A stretch of DNA of 13,771 nucleotides, from NCBI GenBank assembly GCA_902761395.1, contig CACWKJ010000012.1, positions 1-13,771 on the forward strand. The letters run 5' to 3'. This document shows positions 1-7,005 of the stretch, piece after piece (position 1 is the stretch's first letter; every line of letters starts with the position of its first letter). The notes below the pieces were generated by a model. That model saw nothing but the letters and a program-made list of their open reading frames with translations. It was not told where the DNA came from and did no database searches. The translations under genes and the position numbers were made by a program. Source of the stretch: an uncultured Elusimicrobium sp. (GTDB lineage Bacteria; Elusimicrobiota; Endomicrobiia; Endomicrobiales; Endomicrobiaceae).

Positions 1-130
1 TTGAAGAAAATCCTTCTTTTTGGTTTTGGTTTCACAGAAGATGGAAATCTCAAAAACCAAAATAAAGGTTGTAAATTAAAAAATTTTAATTTATAATTTA
101 TTTAAGTCGTAAAAGAGTTGTTTGTTTTAA
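1..130. other. AT-rich leader with no supportable gene
   Basis: I see no gene I can support here. Frame 1 is open from the window edge to a TAA at 94-96 (31 codons) and frame 3 to a TAA at 63-65 (20 codons). Either could be the 3' end of an upstream gene cut by the edge, but neither peptide is recognisable. In many bacteria rpoN lies just upstream of hpf, but neither tail resembles the conserved RpoN C-terminal box. A weak A/T-rich inverted repeat (18-27 against 53-62, ten pairs, 25-nt loop) lacks a T-run after it and is not a convincing terminator. Confidence 0.35.
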
Positions 131-160
131 TTGCTTTTGTTTATAAAAATATGGTATAAA
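131..160 (+). promoter_or_regulatory. Probable sigma70-type promoter of the hpf-PTS operon
   Basis: TTGCTT at 131-136 and TATAAA at 155-160 are separated by 18 bp and lie 27 bp before the hpf start codon. This would start transcription near 167 and give a very short leader. An overlapping alternative is TTGTTT at 118-123 with TATAAA at 142-147, also 18 bp apart. The surrounding sequence is very AT-rich, so chance matches are likely. The position at the head of a long co-directional run is the main support. Confidence 0.4.
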
Positions 161-173
161 AATAAGATAATCA

Positions 174-180
174 AAGGAGA
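174..180 (+). promoter_or_regulatory. Ribosome binding site of hpf
   Basis: A strong Shine-Dalgarno match, AAGGAGA, lies 6 nt before the ATG at 187. It fixes the hpf start and is one of the strongest such sites in the window. Confidence 0.75.
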
Positions 181-186
181 TAACTT

Positions 187-735
187 ATGCAAATTAACAT
201 TACGGCAAGGCATTTGAAGTTGACGGATGCTATTGATTCTTATGTCAGACAAAAGATTTCAAAAGCAGGTAAGTTTTTTGACGGAGATAATGTTTGGGCG
301 CATGTTATTTTGTCCGTCGAAAAAAACAGACAGATAACAGAAGTAACTTTCTATATTGCAGGAAAAGCATTCAGAGCAAAAGAAGAATCCGAAGATTTAT
401 ATGCATCAATAGATTTAACAATAGATAAACTGGCCAAACAACTCAGAAAAGAAAAAGAAATTTCAAAAATACACAGAAAAGCAAATTTAAAAGTATCAAA
501 ATCCAAAAAAATAAAAGCGGAAGTTTTCTCTTATGATACAATGCAGGATTCCAGAACGAAAATTTCTGAAATAAAGAGATTCGATATTCGTCCTATTTCA
601 ATAGAAGAAGCTATAGAAGAAATGGATTCTTTGAATTACAGAGTTTATATGTTTTTAAATTCTTCTACCGAAAAAATAAATGTTTTATATAGAAAAGACA
701 GCGGTTCTTTAGTAATGTTAGAGCCGGAAATGTAA
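187..735 (+). CDS. hpf: Ribosome hibernation promoting factor, long form
   Basis: Long-type HPF/RaiA protein of 182 residues that binds the 30S decoding region in nutrient-limited cells. In this family the long form pairs ribosomes into inactive 100S dimers by itself. Residues 1-100 are the S30AE fold, opening with the typical MQINITARHLKL and ending in a basic helix. A charged linker (about 100-125) leads to the C-terminal dimerisation domain (about 128-182), recognisable by KRFDIRPISIEEAIEEMD, MFLNSSTEKINVLYR and a terminal LEPEM. The length fits the family. It starts at an ATG with a good Shine-Dalgarno site and is followed 52 nt later by ptsN, the widespread hpf-ptsN pairing. As first gene of the run it probably shares the promoter at 131-160, linking ribosome storage to PTS status. 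Identification is secure; the regulatory link is inferred. Confidence 0.95.
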   Translation: MQINITARHLKLTDAIDSYVRQKISKAGKFFDGDNVWAHVILSVEKNRQITEVTFYIAGKAFRAKEESEDLYASIDLTIDKLAKQLRKEKEISKIHRKANLKVSKSKKIKAEVFSYDTMQDSRTKISEIKRFDIRPISIEEAIEEMDSLNYRVYMFLNSSTEKINVLYRKDSGSLVMLEPEM

Positions 736-769
736 TATAATATAAAAAAATAAAAATGCCAAATAAATT

Positions 770-775
770 AGGAGG
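770..775 (+). promoter_or_regulatory. Ribosome binding site of ptsN
   Basis: A perfect AGGAGG lies 12 nt before the ATG at 788, a longer spacing than usual. A second in-frame ATG at 797 would be even further away, so 788 is preferred. Confidence 0.65.
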
Positions 776-787
776 CTTTAGAAAAAA

Positions 788-1246
788 ATGAATATTATGG
801 ACTTCTTATGTCAGGATGCTATTACAGTAGATTTGAAAGCACAAAACAAAAAAGATGCTATTATTGAGTTAATAGAGCTTTTGAAAGATGCTAAAAAAAT
901 CAAAAAGACAGATGAAATTATTGATGTAGTTTTAGAAAGAGAGAAACTTGGTTCTACCGGTATTGGTCAAGGTGTTGCCATACCTCACGGAAAAACGGAT
1001 GTTCTTTCAGAACAAGTTGGTGTTTTAGGTATATCGAAAAAAGGTATAGAATTTAATTCTTTAGACGGAGAACCTGTTTACATAATATTTCTTTTAGTTG
1101 GCCCTGTTGAAGTTACCGGTCAACATTTGAAAGCTTTGTCGAGAATATCAAGATTATTCAAAGATAAATTCTTAAGACAAGCTATAAAAGATGCGGAAAC
1201 AAAAGAAGATGTTATAAAAATTATTCAGCAAGAGGATGCCTATTAA
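788..1246 (+). CDS. ptsN: PTS EIIA-Ntr / fructose-type EIIA domain protein
   Basis: A stand-alone PTS EIIA domain of the fructose/nitrogen-regulatory type, 152 residues, the usual size. The phosphorylated histidine is His67 in the block GIGQGVAIPHGKT (58-70). The downstream block around DGEPVYIIFLLVGP is also typical. In the family it takes phosphate from HPr or NPr and regulates partner proteins rather than carrying sugar. No NPr or EI-Ntr gene is present, so the HPr and EI encoded further down this operon are the likely donors; that is inference. Its stop codon at 1244-1246 sits directly against the preferred hprK start. The hpf-ptsN-hprK-rapZ order matches PTS regulatory clusters of several Gram-negative phyla. 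A fructose-type EIIA feeding an unlinked transporter is possible but less likely in this setting. Confidence 0.9.
   Translation: MNIMDFLCQDAITVDLKAQNKKDAIIELIELLKDAKKIKKTDEIIDVVLEREKLGSTGIGQGVAIPHGKTDVLSEQVGVLGISKKGIEFNSLDGEPVYIIFLLVGPVEVTGQHLKALSRISRLFKDKFLRQAIKDAETKEDVIKIIQQEDAY
1231..1235 (+). promoter_or_regulatory. Ribosome binding site deciding the hprK start
   Basis: AGAGG inside the last codons of ptsN touches the first possible ATG (1236) with no spacing but lies 12 nt before the next in-frame ATG (1248). The same 12-nt spacing occurs at ptsN. This argues for 1248 as the hprK start. Confidence 0.5.
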
Positions 1247-1247
1247 A

Positions 1248-2195
1248 ATGCCGGTGCTAACAGTTGGCACTTTAGTTGAAGAAAAGTCAAAAGATTTATC
1301 ATTAACCGTGATTGCAGGTTCAAATGGTTTGGAAAGGCATATTACCGTACCTGATACAAATAGACCTGGACTTGCTTTCACGGGATATTTTGAGCATCTA
1401 CCTTACGAAAGAGTTCAAATAATAGGTATTGCCGAACACACTTACCTTACAAATTTATCGTATGAAAAACAATGCGAATTGTTGACGAAAATTTTTTCTC
1501 CGCCGCAAGTTCCGTGCTGTATTATTACAAGATCGTTTGAACCGTCAAAATCGATGGTTGAAATATTTAATAAACTTAATGTTCCTCTAATAAGTACACC
1601 TTTGTCTTCTGCACAGTTATTGGGTGATTTATTGTTTTATTTGGACGAAAAATTGGCTCCTATGGAAAGAGTTCATGGTGTATTGTGTAATGTTTACGGA
1701 TTAGGTGTTTTTATCAGAGGAAAATCAGGTGTGGGAAAATCGGAATGTGCTCTTGAGCTTGTTAAAAGAGGACATATGTTGGTTTCAGACGATACTGTTG
1801 AAATAACAAAAAGATCCGGCAGAATTTTAATGGGAAAAAGTACGGGTATAGTAAAACACCATATGGAATTGAGAGGTGTCGGAATAATAGATATAAGGAA
1901 TATGTTCGGTATTGCAAATATTCTTGATGAATCCAAGATAGAGCTCGTTATAAATCTTGTTGATTGGATGGAAGTTAAAAAGTATGAGAGATTGGGTATA
2001 GATGAATATTATGCCAATATTTTAGGTGTAAAAGTGCCTGAACTTACTATCCCTGTTGCTCCGGGAAGAAATTTAGCTATTATCGTTGAAACCGCGAGCT
2101 TAAATCAAAGATTAAAAAATAAAGGATGTTTCACTGCTTTAGAAATGAGTAAAAAATTGATGGAACATATGAATAATACAAAAAATGAAAAATAA
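1248..2195 (+). CDS. hprK: HPr kinase/phosphorylase
   Basis: Bifunctional enzyme that phosphorylates HPr on a regulatory serine using ATP or pyrophosphate and reverses the reaction with phosphate. About 315 residues, full length. The N-terminal domain (about 1-130) precedes the catalytic domain. The P-loop GKSGVGKS is at 158-165, preceded by the family histidine (His143, in the stretch HGVLCNVYG). SDD at about 180-182 and the HprK signature MELRGVGIIDI at 206-216 follow, with the conserved C-terminal stretch IPVAPGRNLAIIVE. I choose ATG 1248 over the in-frame ATG at 1236 because of ribosome-site spacing and because MPVLTVGTLVEE resembles known N-termini; the longer form adds four residues. 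Its expected substrate, HPr with Ser46 intact, is encoded at 8422-8691. The 3' end overlaps rapZ by 11 nt, indicating translational coupling. Confidence 0.93.
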   Translation: MPVLTVGTLVEEKSKDLSLTVIAGSNGLERHITVPDTNRPGLAFTGYFEHLPYERVQIIGIAEHTYLTNLSYEKQCELLTKIFSPPQVPCCIITRSFEPSKSMVEIFNKLNVPLISTPLSSAQLLGDLLFYLDEKLAPMERVHGVLCNVYGLGVFIRGKSGVGKSECALELVKRGHMLVSDDTVEITKRSGRILMGKSTGIVKHHMELRGVGIIDIRNMFGIANILDESKIELVINLVDWMEVKKYERLGIDEYYANILGVKVPELTIPVAPGRNLAIIVETASLNQRLKNKGCFTALEMSKKLMEHMNNTKNEK

Positions 2196-3045
2196 TTTTT
2201 TAATTATTTCAGGTATATCGGGAGCAGGAAAAAGCCAAGTCTTAAACATTTTGGAAGACTTTGGCTTTATTTGTGTCGACAATATGCCGTTGGAATTTGT
2301 TTTTGAATTTATACAATTATGCAAAAAAAACAGAAAACAGTATAAAAATATAGCATTGAGTATAGATGTAAGAGCAGGTAAGAATATTAACAAAATTTCT
2401 CAAATACTTTCTGCCTTGAGGAAAGAAAAAATAAAGAGTAAAGTTTTTTTCTTGAATGCGGATAATGCGACATTACTAAAGAGATATTCGGAAACAAGAA
2501 GAAAACATCCTTTGGGAATGATAGTTAAGGAAGGAATTGTTGCCGAAAGAAAAATGATGGAAATTGTTAGAAAAGTCGCAGATCAGGAAATAGATACAAC
2601 AAATTTAACTATAGGTGAACTAAAAAATATTCTTGCACAATTAATAGGCCTTTCATCGACGAACAGACAATTATTGTTATCGATAATGTCCTTTGGCTTT
2701 AAATATGGAATAGCTACGGAAGCGGATATTGTTTTTGATGCAAGATTTATTCCTAACCCGAATTATGTTACAGGCCTTAAAACAAAAACCGGTAAAGATG
2801 TGGAAGTTGTAAAGTACATTGAAAAGCAGAAAGAGTACAAAGGTTTTTTCAATAAAATATCAAGTTTGTTGTTATCTTTAATGCCGGGTTATATAAAAGA
2901 AGGAAAAAGTCAATTGACTATTGCAATAGGTTGTACCGGAGGCAGACACAGGTCTGTGGCAACAGCCGAAAAATTAGCTAAATTTTTTGTCAAAAACAAA
3001 TATAAAGTAAAATTGTATCATAGGGATATTCTTCGTGCAGGATAA
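2185..3045 (+). CDS. rapZ: RapZ / YvcJ-type nucleotide-binding regulator
   Basis: RapZ family protein of 286 residues, full length. Residues 10-17 are a Walker A GISGAGKS, followed by FICVDNMP (28-35) and YSETRRKHPL (101-110). The C-terminal domain has DARFIPNP (185-192) and the hallmark GCTGGRHRSV (249-258). In E. coli RapZ is an RNA-binding adaptor controlling glmS, the enzyme making glucosamine-6-phosphate. In Bacillus YvcJ is a GTPase/ATPase of less clear role. Here rapZ overlaps both hprK (11 nt) and yvcK (11 nt). It therefore joins a ptsN-hprK head, seen in Gram-negative clusters, to the rapZ-yvcK pair known from Firmicutes. Which molecular role applies cannot be told from sequence; a link between amino-sugar supply and PTS state is a reasonable inference. 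Confidence 0.94.
   Translation: MKNNFLIISGISGAGKSQVLNILEDFGFICVDNMPLEFVFEFIQLCKKNRKQYKNIALSIDVRAGKNINKISQILSALRKEKIKSKVFFLNADNATLLKRYSETRRKHPLGMIVKEGIVAERKMMEIVRKVADQEIDTTNLTIGELKNILAQLIGLSSTNRQLLLSIMSFGFKYGIATEADIVFDARFIPNPNYVTGLKTKTGKDVEVVKYIEKQKEYKGFFNKISSLLLSLMPGYIKEGKSQLTIAIGCTGGRHRSVATAEKLAKFFVKNKYKVKLYHRDILRAG
3022..3026 (+). promoter_or_regulatory. Ribosome binding site supporting a GTG start for yvcK
   Basis: AGGGA within the rapZ 3' end lies 8 nt before GTG 3035, supporting GTG as the yvcK start and coupled translation with rapZ. Confidence 0.5.
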
Positions 3046-4000
3046 AAAAAATTCGAAATATAAAATAGTTGCAATCGGCGGAGGAACCGGACTTTCAACA
3101 TTACTGAGAGGACTAAAAGCTTACGATGTTGATATAACGGCCGTTGTTACCGTGTCTGATGACGGCGGAAGTTCCGGAAAGTTAAGAAAAGAGTTGGGTG
3201 TATTGCCACCCGGAGATATAAGAAACTGTTTGGTTGCTTTAGCCGAAGAGGAAAATTTAATAACGAAATTATTTCAATATAGATTTCCGAGAAAAGGTGG
3301 TTTGTCAAATCATTCTTTTGGAAATTTGTTTTTAACGGCATTAACATCAATTTCCGGCGGTTTTGATAAAGCAATTTTAAATGCAAGTGATGTTTTGGCA
3401 ATAAAGGGTAGGGTTCTTCCCGTATCTTTAGATAATGTCAAAATGAAAGCAACTCTTGTCGATGGCGAAAAAATCGTAGGTGAATCAAAAATATCAAAAA
3501 GTAAAAGTGCCATAAAAACAGTTGAAATAGAACCTAAAAATGCAAAAGTTTCTCAAAGTGTTATAGATGCAATATTAAGCGCAGATTGTATTATTTTAGG
3601 TCCGGGTTCTTTGTATACCTCGGTTATTGTTAATTTATTATTTGATGACGTTATTCCTGCTTTAAAAAAATCAAAAGCATTAAAACTTTATGTTGCAAAT
3701 ATTATGACACAAGTAGGAGAAACTTCAAATTTTACGCTCAGTAATCATATAGATGCAATAATACAGCATTCTTATCCGGAAATATTAAATGCCGTATTTG
3801 TAAATAACGGAAAAATTCCGGAAAACATTGTAAACCGATATGCAAAGCTTAATTCAACTCCCGTGAAAATAGATAAGTTAAAGTACAAAAATATAAAAGT
3901 AGTAAAGAAGAACTTTGTATCAAAAAGTCAGTATGCTCATCATGATTTTGTAAAACTTTCAAGAGCAATATTTAATTTTTTGAGAGGTGAAATAAAATGA
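3035..4000 (+). CDS. yvcK: YvcK/GlmR (CofD-like) UDP-sugar-binding regulator
   Basis: Gluconeogenesis-factor family protein of 321 residues with a CofD-like Rossmann fold. Motifs in order: GGGTGLS (15-21), SDDGGSSGKLR (41-51), GVLPPGDIRNCL (55-66), NHSFGN (92-97), GPGSLYTS (189-196) and YVANIMTQVGET (219-230). In Bacillus the protein (YvcK/GlmR) binds UDP-GlcNAc, directs carbon into peptidoglycan precursors and is needed on gluconeogenic carbon sources. The start is a GTG at 3035 with AGGGA 8 nt upstream, inside the end of rapZ. The stop TGA overlaps the next ATG (ATGA at 3997-4000). Unlike Firmicutes, no whiA follows; PTS transporter genes do. The similarity to CofD (the F420 pathway enzyme) is family-level only, and no F420 genes are visible here. 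Confidence 0.93.
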   Translation: MQDKKNSKYKIVAIGGGTGLSTLLRGLKAYDVDITAVVTVSDDGGSSGKLRKELGVLPPGDIRNCLVALAEEENLITKLFQYRFPRKGGLSNHSFGNLFLTALTSISGGFDKAILNASDVLAIKGRVLPVSLDNVKMKATLVDGEKIVGESKISKSKSAIKTVEIEPKNAKVSQSVIDAILSADCIILGPGSLYTSVIVNLLFDDVIPALKKSKALKLYVANIMTQVGETSNFTLSNHIDAIIQHSYPEILNAVFVNNGKIPENIVNRYAKLNSTPVKIDKLKYKNIKVVKKNFVSKSQYAHHDFVKLSRAIFNFLRGEIK

Positions 4001-4410
4001 TAAACATCATGATACTTTCTCACTGCGAATTAACTAAGGAGTTGATAAAAACGGCCGAGGTTATTGCAGGAAAGCAAGAAAACTTATTTTATATCGATCA
4101 GGATATAAAAAATGAAAATCTTATAAGCTTACAAGGGAAAATAAGTGAGATTCTCAAAAAAATAAATAACGATAAAGGTACTCTTATTTTAACGGATATG
4201 TTAGGCGGAACTCCGTGTAATGCATCGGTATTACTTACTAAAAGTTTTAATATAGAAGTTTTGACCGGTGTAAATTTACCGATGATATTGTCAGCCGTTT
4301 TTGCAAGTAAAACAGCTAACACTGCAAAAGATTTGGCAGATAAGGTTTTATCCGACGGTAAAAAAAGTATTGTAAACGCAAAACAGTTATTATTGGAAAG
4401 AATGAAATAA
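3997..4410 (+). CDS. Mannose-family PTS EIIA component
   Basis: EIIA domain of the mannose/sorbose (EII-Man) PTS family, 137 residues, a normal stand-alone length. His9 (MILSH) is the expected phosphorylation site, and TDMLGGTPCNAS (66-77) matches the conserved DxxGGTPxN loop near the active site. The residue after the histidine is Cys instead of the common Gly, a small variation. The protein is cytoplasmic, takes phosphate from HPr-His15 and passes it to EIIB. The start overlaps the yvcK stop in ATGA, with GAGGTGA at 3984-3990 as ribosome site. EIIB follows 14 nt later. Sugar specificity cannot be read from sequence, so I do not assign manX or another symbol. Confidence 0.9.
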   Translation: MINIMILSHCELTKELIKTAEVIAGKQENLFYIDQDIKNENLISLQGKISEILKKINNDKGTLILTDMLGGTPCNASVLLTKSFNIEVLTGVNLPMILSAVFASKTANTAKDLADKVLSDGKKSIVNAKQLLLERMK

Positions 4411-4424
4411 AAAGGAGTTAAATT

Positions 4425-4931
4425 GTGACTATTAAAATTGTAAGAATTGATGACAGGCTTATTCACGGACAAATAGTTCAAGGTTGGCTTAAAACTGTGG
4501 ACGTAGATAAAATTCTTATTATTTCCGATGAAGTAGCTAATGATGAAATGCAACAAATTTTGTTGTCTATGGCAGTTCCGAGTTCCGTAAAACTTGTAAT
4601 AAAAAATATAAAAGATGCAACTTATGAAATTTCAAATGAAGTCTATGAAAATGATAAATTGATGATTTTATTTTCAAATCCTCAAGATATAGTAAGAATG
4701 ATAGATAACGGAATAAAATTTCAGTCAATAAACATAGGCGGAATGCACTATTCTCACGGGAAAAAACAGTTGCTGCCCAATCTTTCCGTTGATAAAAACG
4801 ATGTTATGTCTTTTTTAAAACTTATAGATAGCGGAATAGAACTTGAAACAAGAGCATTACCTCAAGATGAGAGATATAATGCCGTTAACGATATTCAAAA
4901 AGAGGCCGAAAATTTAGGAATAAACAGATAA
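4425..4931 (+). CDS. Mannose-family PTS EIIB component
   Basis: EIIB protein of the mannose/sorbose PTS family, 168 residues, the usual size. The N-terminal block RIDDRLIHGQIVQGW (7-21) holds the phospho-accepting His14. Other family traits include NIGGMHYSHGKKQL and the C-terminal half with LETRALPQDER. It is cytoplasmic, accepts phosphate from EIIA and transfers it to the sugar as this enters through EIIC/EIID. The start is a GTG with AAAGGAG at 4411-4417; I choose it because the translated MTIKIVRIDDRLIHG aligns with known N-termini. The next gene, 13 nt on, is not EIIC but a GH57 enzyme, an unusual interruption of the EII gene order. Confidence 0.92.
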   Translation: MTIKIVRIDDRLIHGQIVQGWLKTVDVDKILIISDEVANDEMQQILLSMAVPSSVKLVIKNIKDATYEISNEVYENDKLMILFSNPQDIVRMIDNGIKFQSINIGGMHYSHGKKQLLPNLSVDKNDVMSFLKLIDSGIELETRALPQDERYNAVNDIQKEAENLGINR

Positions 4932-4944
4932 GGAATATTATAAA

Positions 4945-7002
4945 ATGAAAAAGATTAAATTTGTATTAGGAATACACAATCATCAACCTGTAGGTAATTT
5001 TAAATGGGTGTTTGAAAAAGGATACGACATTGCATATAAACCTTTTTTGGAAGTAATGTTAAAACATAAGAATATAAAATGGAATTTGCATTCAAGCGGT
5101 ATGTTATGGGAATTTATGCTCGAGGAACATCCCGAGTATATAAAAAGTATTAAAAGTTTAATTTCAAAAGGGAATTTAGAGATAATTTCCGGAGGGTATT
5201 ACGAACCGATTTTATCTGTAATTCCTGATTCCGACAGGAACGGACAAATAAAGCAATTATCCGATTTCATAAAAAATAAGTTGGGCTATAATTGTAAAGG
5301 TGCATGGGTTGCGGAAAGAGTTTGGGAACCGTCTTTGGTAAAATCTCTTGCCGACTCCGGTATAGAATATACAATTCTCGATGATGTTCATTTTATGGCT
5401 TCCGGATTAAAAGAAAATGATTTAAAAGGTTTTTATACAACGGAAGATCAGGGGAAAGTATTAACGGTTTTTCCTATAAGTCAAAAATTAAGATATTTAA
5501 TTCCTTTCCAAGATGTATCTGTTTGTATCAACTATTTTAGAGAACTTGCAAACGAAGATAAGGATATTGTCGTCGTTATGGCCGACGACGGAGAAAAATT
5601 CGGTATGTGGCCCGGAACAAATAAACATGTTTATGAAAACGGTTGGTTGGATAATTTTTTAACGGCAATAGAAGAAAATTCCGATATTGTTGAAACGGCG
5701 ACTTTTTCGGAAGTATTAAAAACAATGAAACCTTCGGGAAGAATTTATTTACCTACAAATTCTTATTTTGAAATGTCCGAATGGACTTTGCCGTCTGCGG
5801 TTCAAAACAGTTTTGATAATTTTGTTAAACAAAATGAAAATAACAGTGAAGTAAAACCTTTTATAAGAGGCGGCTTTTGGAGAAACTTTTTAAGTAAATA
5901 CGACGAATCAAACAATATGCACAAAAAAATGATTAGAGTAAGTAATAAAATACAAAATAAAAAAGTTTCATTAAATTCCGAATTACAGAAAGCTTTATAT
6001 GCCGGGCAATGCAATTGTGCATATTGGCACGGTGTTTTCGGAGGATTATATTTGCCTCATTTAAGAAATGCAATATACGAATATTTGTTGAAGGCCGAAA
6101 GTCTGTATAATAAGGAATTCGGAATTAAAAATTCGTGGAATAAAAATGATTTTGATTGTGACGGGAGTGATGAGTTTTTATACGAAAGCTCACAACAAGA
6201 TATTTATGTGGATGCGCAAAACGGAGGCAGTATTTTTGAATTTGATATTCTGGATAAAAAATATAATTTTTCTAATGTGTTAACGAGAAAGTATGAAGGT
6301 TATCATAAAAAATTAAAAGAAGCGATAGAAAATAATAATGTAACCGATTCTCAGGAACTGACCTCAATTCATACGGATGCGGTTAAGGTAAAAGAAATCG
6401 GCTTGGAAAAACATTTAGCGTATGATTGGTACAGAAAAGCATCTTTGCTTGATCATTTCTTTAATAATGATACAAAATATGAACAATTATACGGGGTAAG
6501 TTTTAGGGAAGAAGGTGATTTTGTTTTAGGAAAATATGATGCAAAAATCGTTTCCGGAAATTTGGAATTAACAAGACAAGGTCATGTTTGGTATGAGAAT
6601 GCTCACTTACCTGTTGAAGTTAAAAAAATTATTAAACCTTTGAAGAAAAACGGGTATGAAACGGAATATAAAATAAAAAATCTCTCTGATAAAGAAATGA
6701 AATTTACTTTTGGAGTAGAACAGGTTTTTGCTTTTTCCGAAATGATAGAAGATGATATGAGAGAAATTACAAATAAGAAAGTTTGGGAAAGAAAAGATAA
6801 AAACCTGGGAATGAATATAAAATTAACAAGTTCAAAATCATGTGACTATTGGATTGTTCCGATAAACACAGTTTCTACATCTGAAAACGGTTATGAAAAA
6901 ACTTATCAGGGAACAACGGTTGTTAATGTATATAAATTTGTTTTAAATAAGAATAATTCTTTTTCTTTTAAAATAAAAACGGAAGTATTAAATAAAAAAT
7001 AA
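4945..7002 (+). CDS. GH57 4-alpha-glucanotransferase / alpha-amylase
   Basis: Glycoside hydrolase family 57 enzyme, 685 residues, with no signal peptide, so cytoplasmic. Conserved regions: HNHQP (11-15), GGYYEP (83-88), WVAERVWEP (121-129) with the expected nucleophile Glu124, and DDGEKFG (214-220) with the acid/base Asp (214 or 215). SYFEMSEW (273-280) follows. The middle part (about 305-390, with AYWHGVFGGLYLPHLR) is the DUF1925-type segment and the rest (about 395-680) is the DUF1926-type beta domain. This layout matches Thermococcus-type 4-alpha-glucanotransferase, which shuffles or trims alpha-1,4-glucans; hydrolysis versus transfer cannot be decided from sequence. It probably acts on stored glycogen or maltodextrins. 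It lies between PTS EIIB and EIIC, with ribosome site AAGGAA at 4930-4935. Its TAA is followed by a single codon and the in-frame EIIC ATG. Confidence 0.92.
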   Translation: MKKIKFVLGIHNHQPVGNFKWVFEKGYDIAYKPFLEVMLKHKNIKWNLHSSGMLWEFMLEEHPEYIKSIKSLISKGNLEIISGGYYEPILSVIPDSDRNGQIKQLSDFIKNKLGYNCKGAWVAERVWEPSLVKSLADSGIEYTILDDVHFMASGLKENDLKGFYTTEDQGKVLTVFPISQKLRYLIPFQDVSVCINYFRELANEDKDIVVVMADDGEKFGMWPGTNKHVYENGWLDNFLTAIEENSDIVETATFSEVLKTMKPSGRIYLPTNSYFEMSEWTLPSAVQNSFDNFVKQNENNSEVKPFIRGGFWRNFLSKYDESNNMHKKMIRVSNKIQNKKVSLNSELQKALYAGQCNCAYWHGVFGGLYLPHLRNAIYEYLLKAESLYNKEFGIKNSWNKNDFDCDGSDEFLYESSQQDIYVDAQNGGSIFEFDILDKKYNFSNVLTRKYEGYHKKLKEAIENNNVTDSQELTSIHTDAVKVKEIGLEKHLAYDWYRKASLLDHFFNNDTKYEQLYGVSFREEGDFVLGKYDAKIVSGNLELTRQGHVWYENAHLPVEVKKIIKPLKKNGYETEYKIKNLSDKEMKFTFGVEQVFAFSEMIEDDMREITNKKVWERKDKNLGMNIKLTSSKSCDYWIVPINTVSTSENGYEKTYQGTTVVNVYKFVLNKNNSFSFKIKTEVLNKK

Positions 7003-7005
7003 TTT

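Noticed and set aside
3..21. GAAG/CTTC mini-hairpin followed by five T's, like the end of a terminator
   Set aside because: The four-pair stem is too weak, and any upstream part of the stem is outside the window.
1..35. Possible - strand gene starting GTG at 35-33 with a basic N-terminus, running off the window edge
   Set aside because: There is no ribosome site upstream of that GTG, and only 11 codons are visible.
736..741. Perfect TATAAT in the hpf-ptsN gap, a possible internal promoter
   Set aside because: No -35-like hexamer lies 16-19 bp upstream, and such A/T hexamers are frequent in this sequence.
1265..1280. Sigma54-like pattern TGGCAC-N5-TTGAA, tempting next to ptsN
   Set aside because: It lies within the first codons of hprK and lacks the GC at the -12 element; a chance match to the coding sequence is more likely.
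4098..4556. 152-codon open frame on the - strand opposite the PTS EIIA/EIIB genes
   Set aside because: It lies entirely antisense to two confidently identified genes, has no recognisable domain, and such shadows are expected in AT-rich coding DNA.
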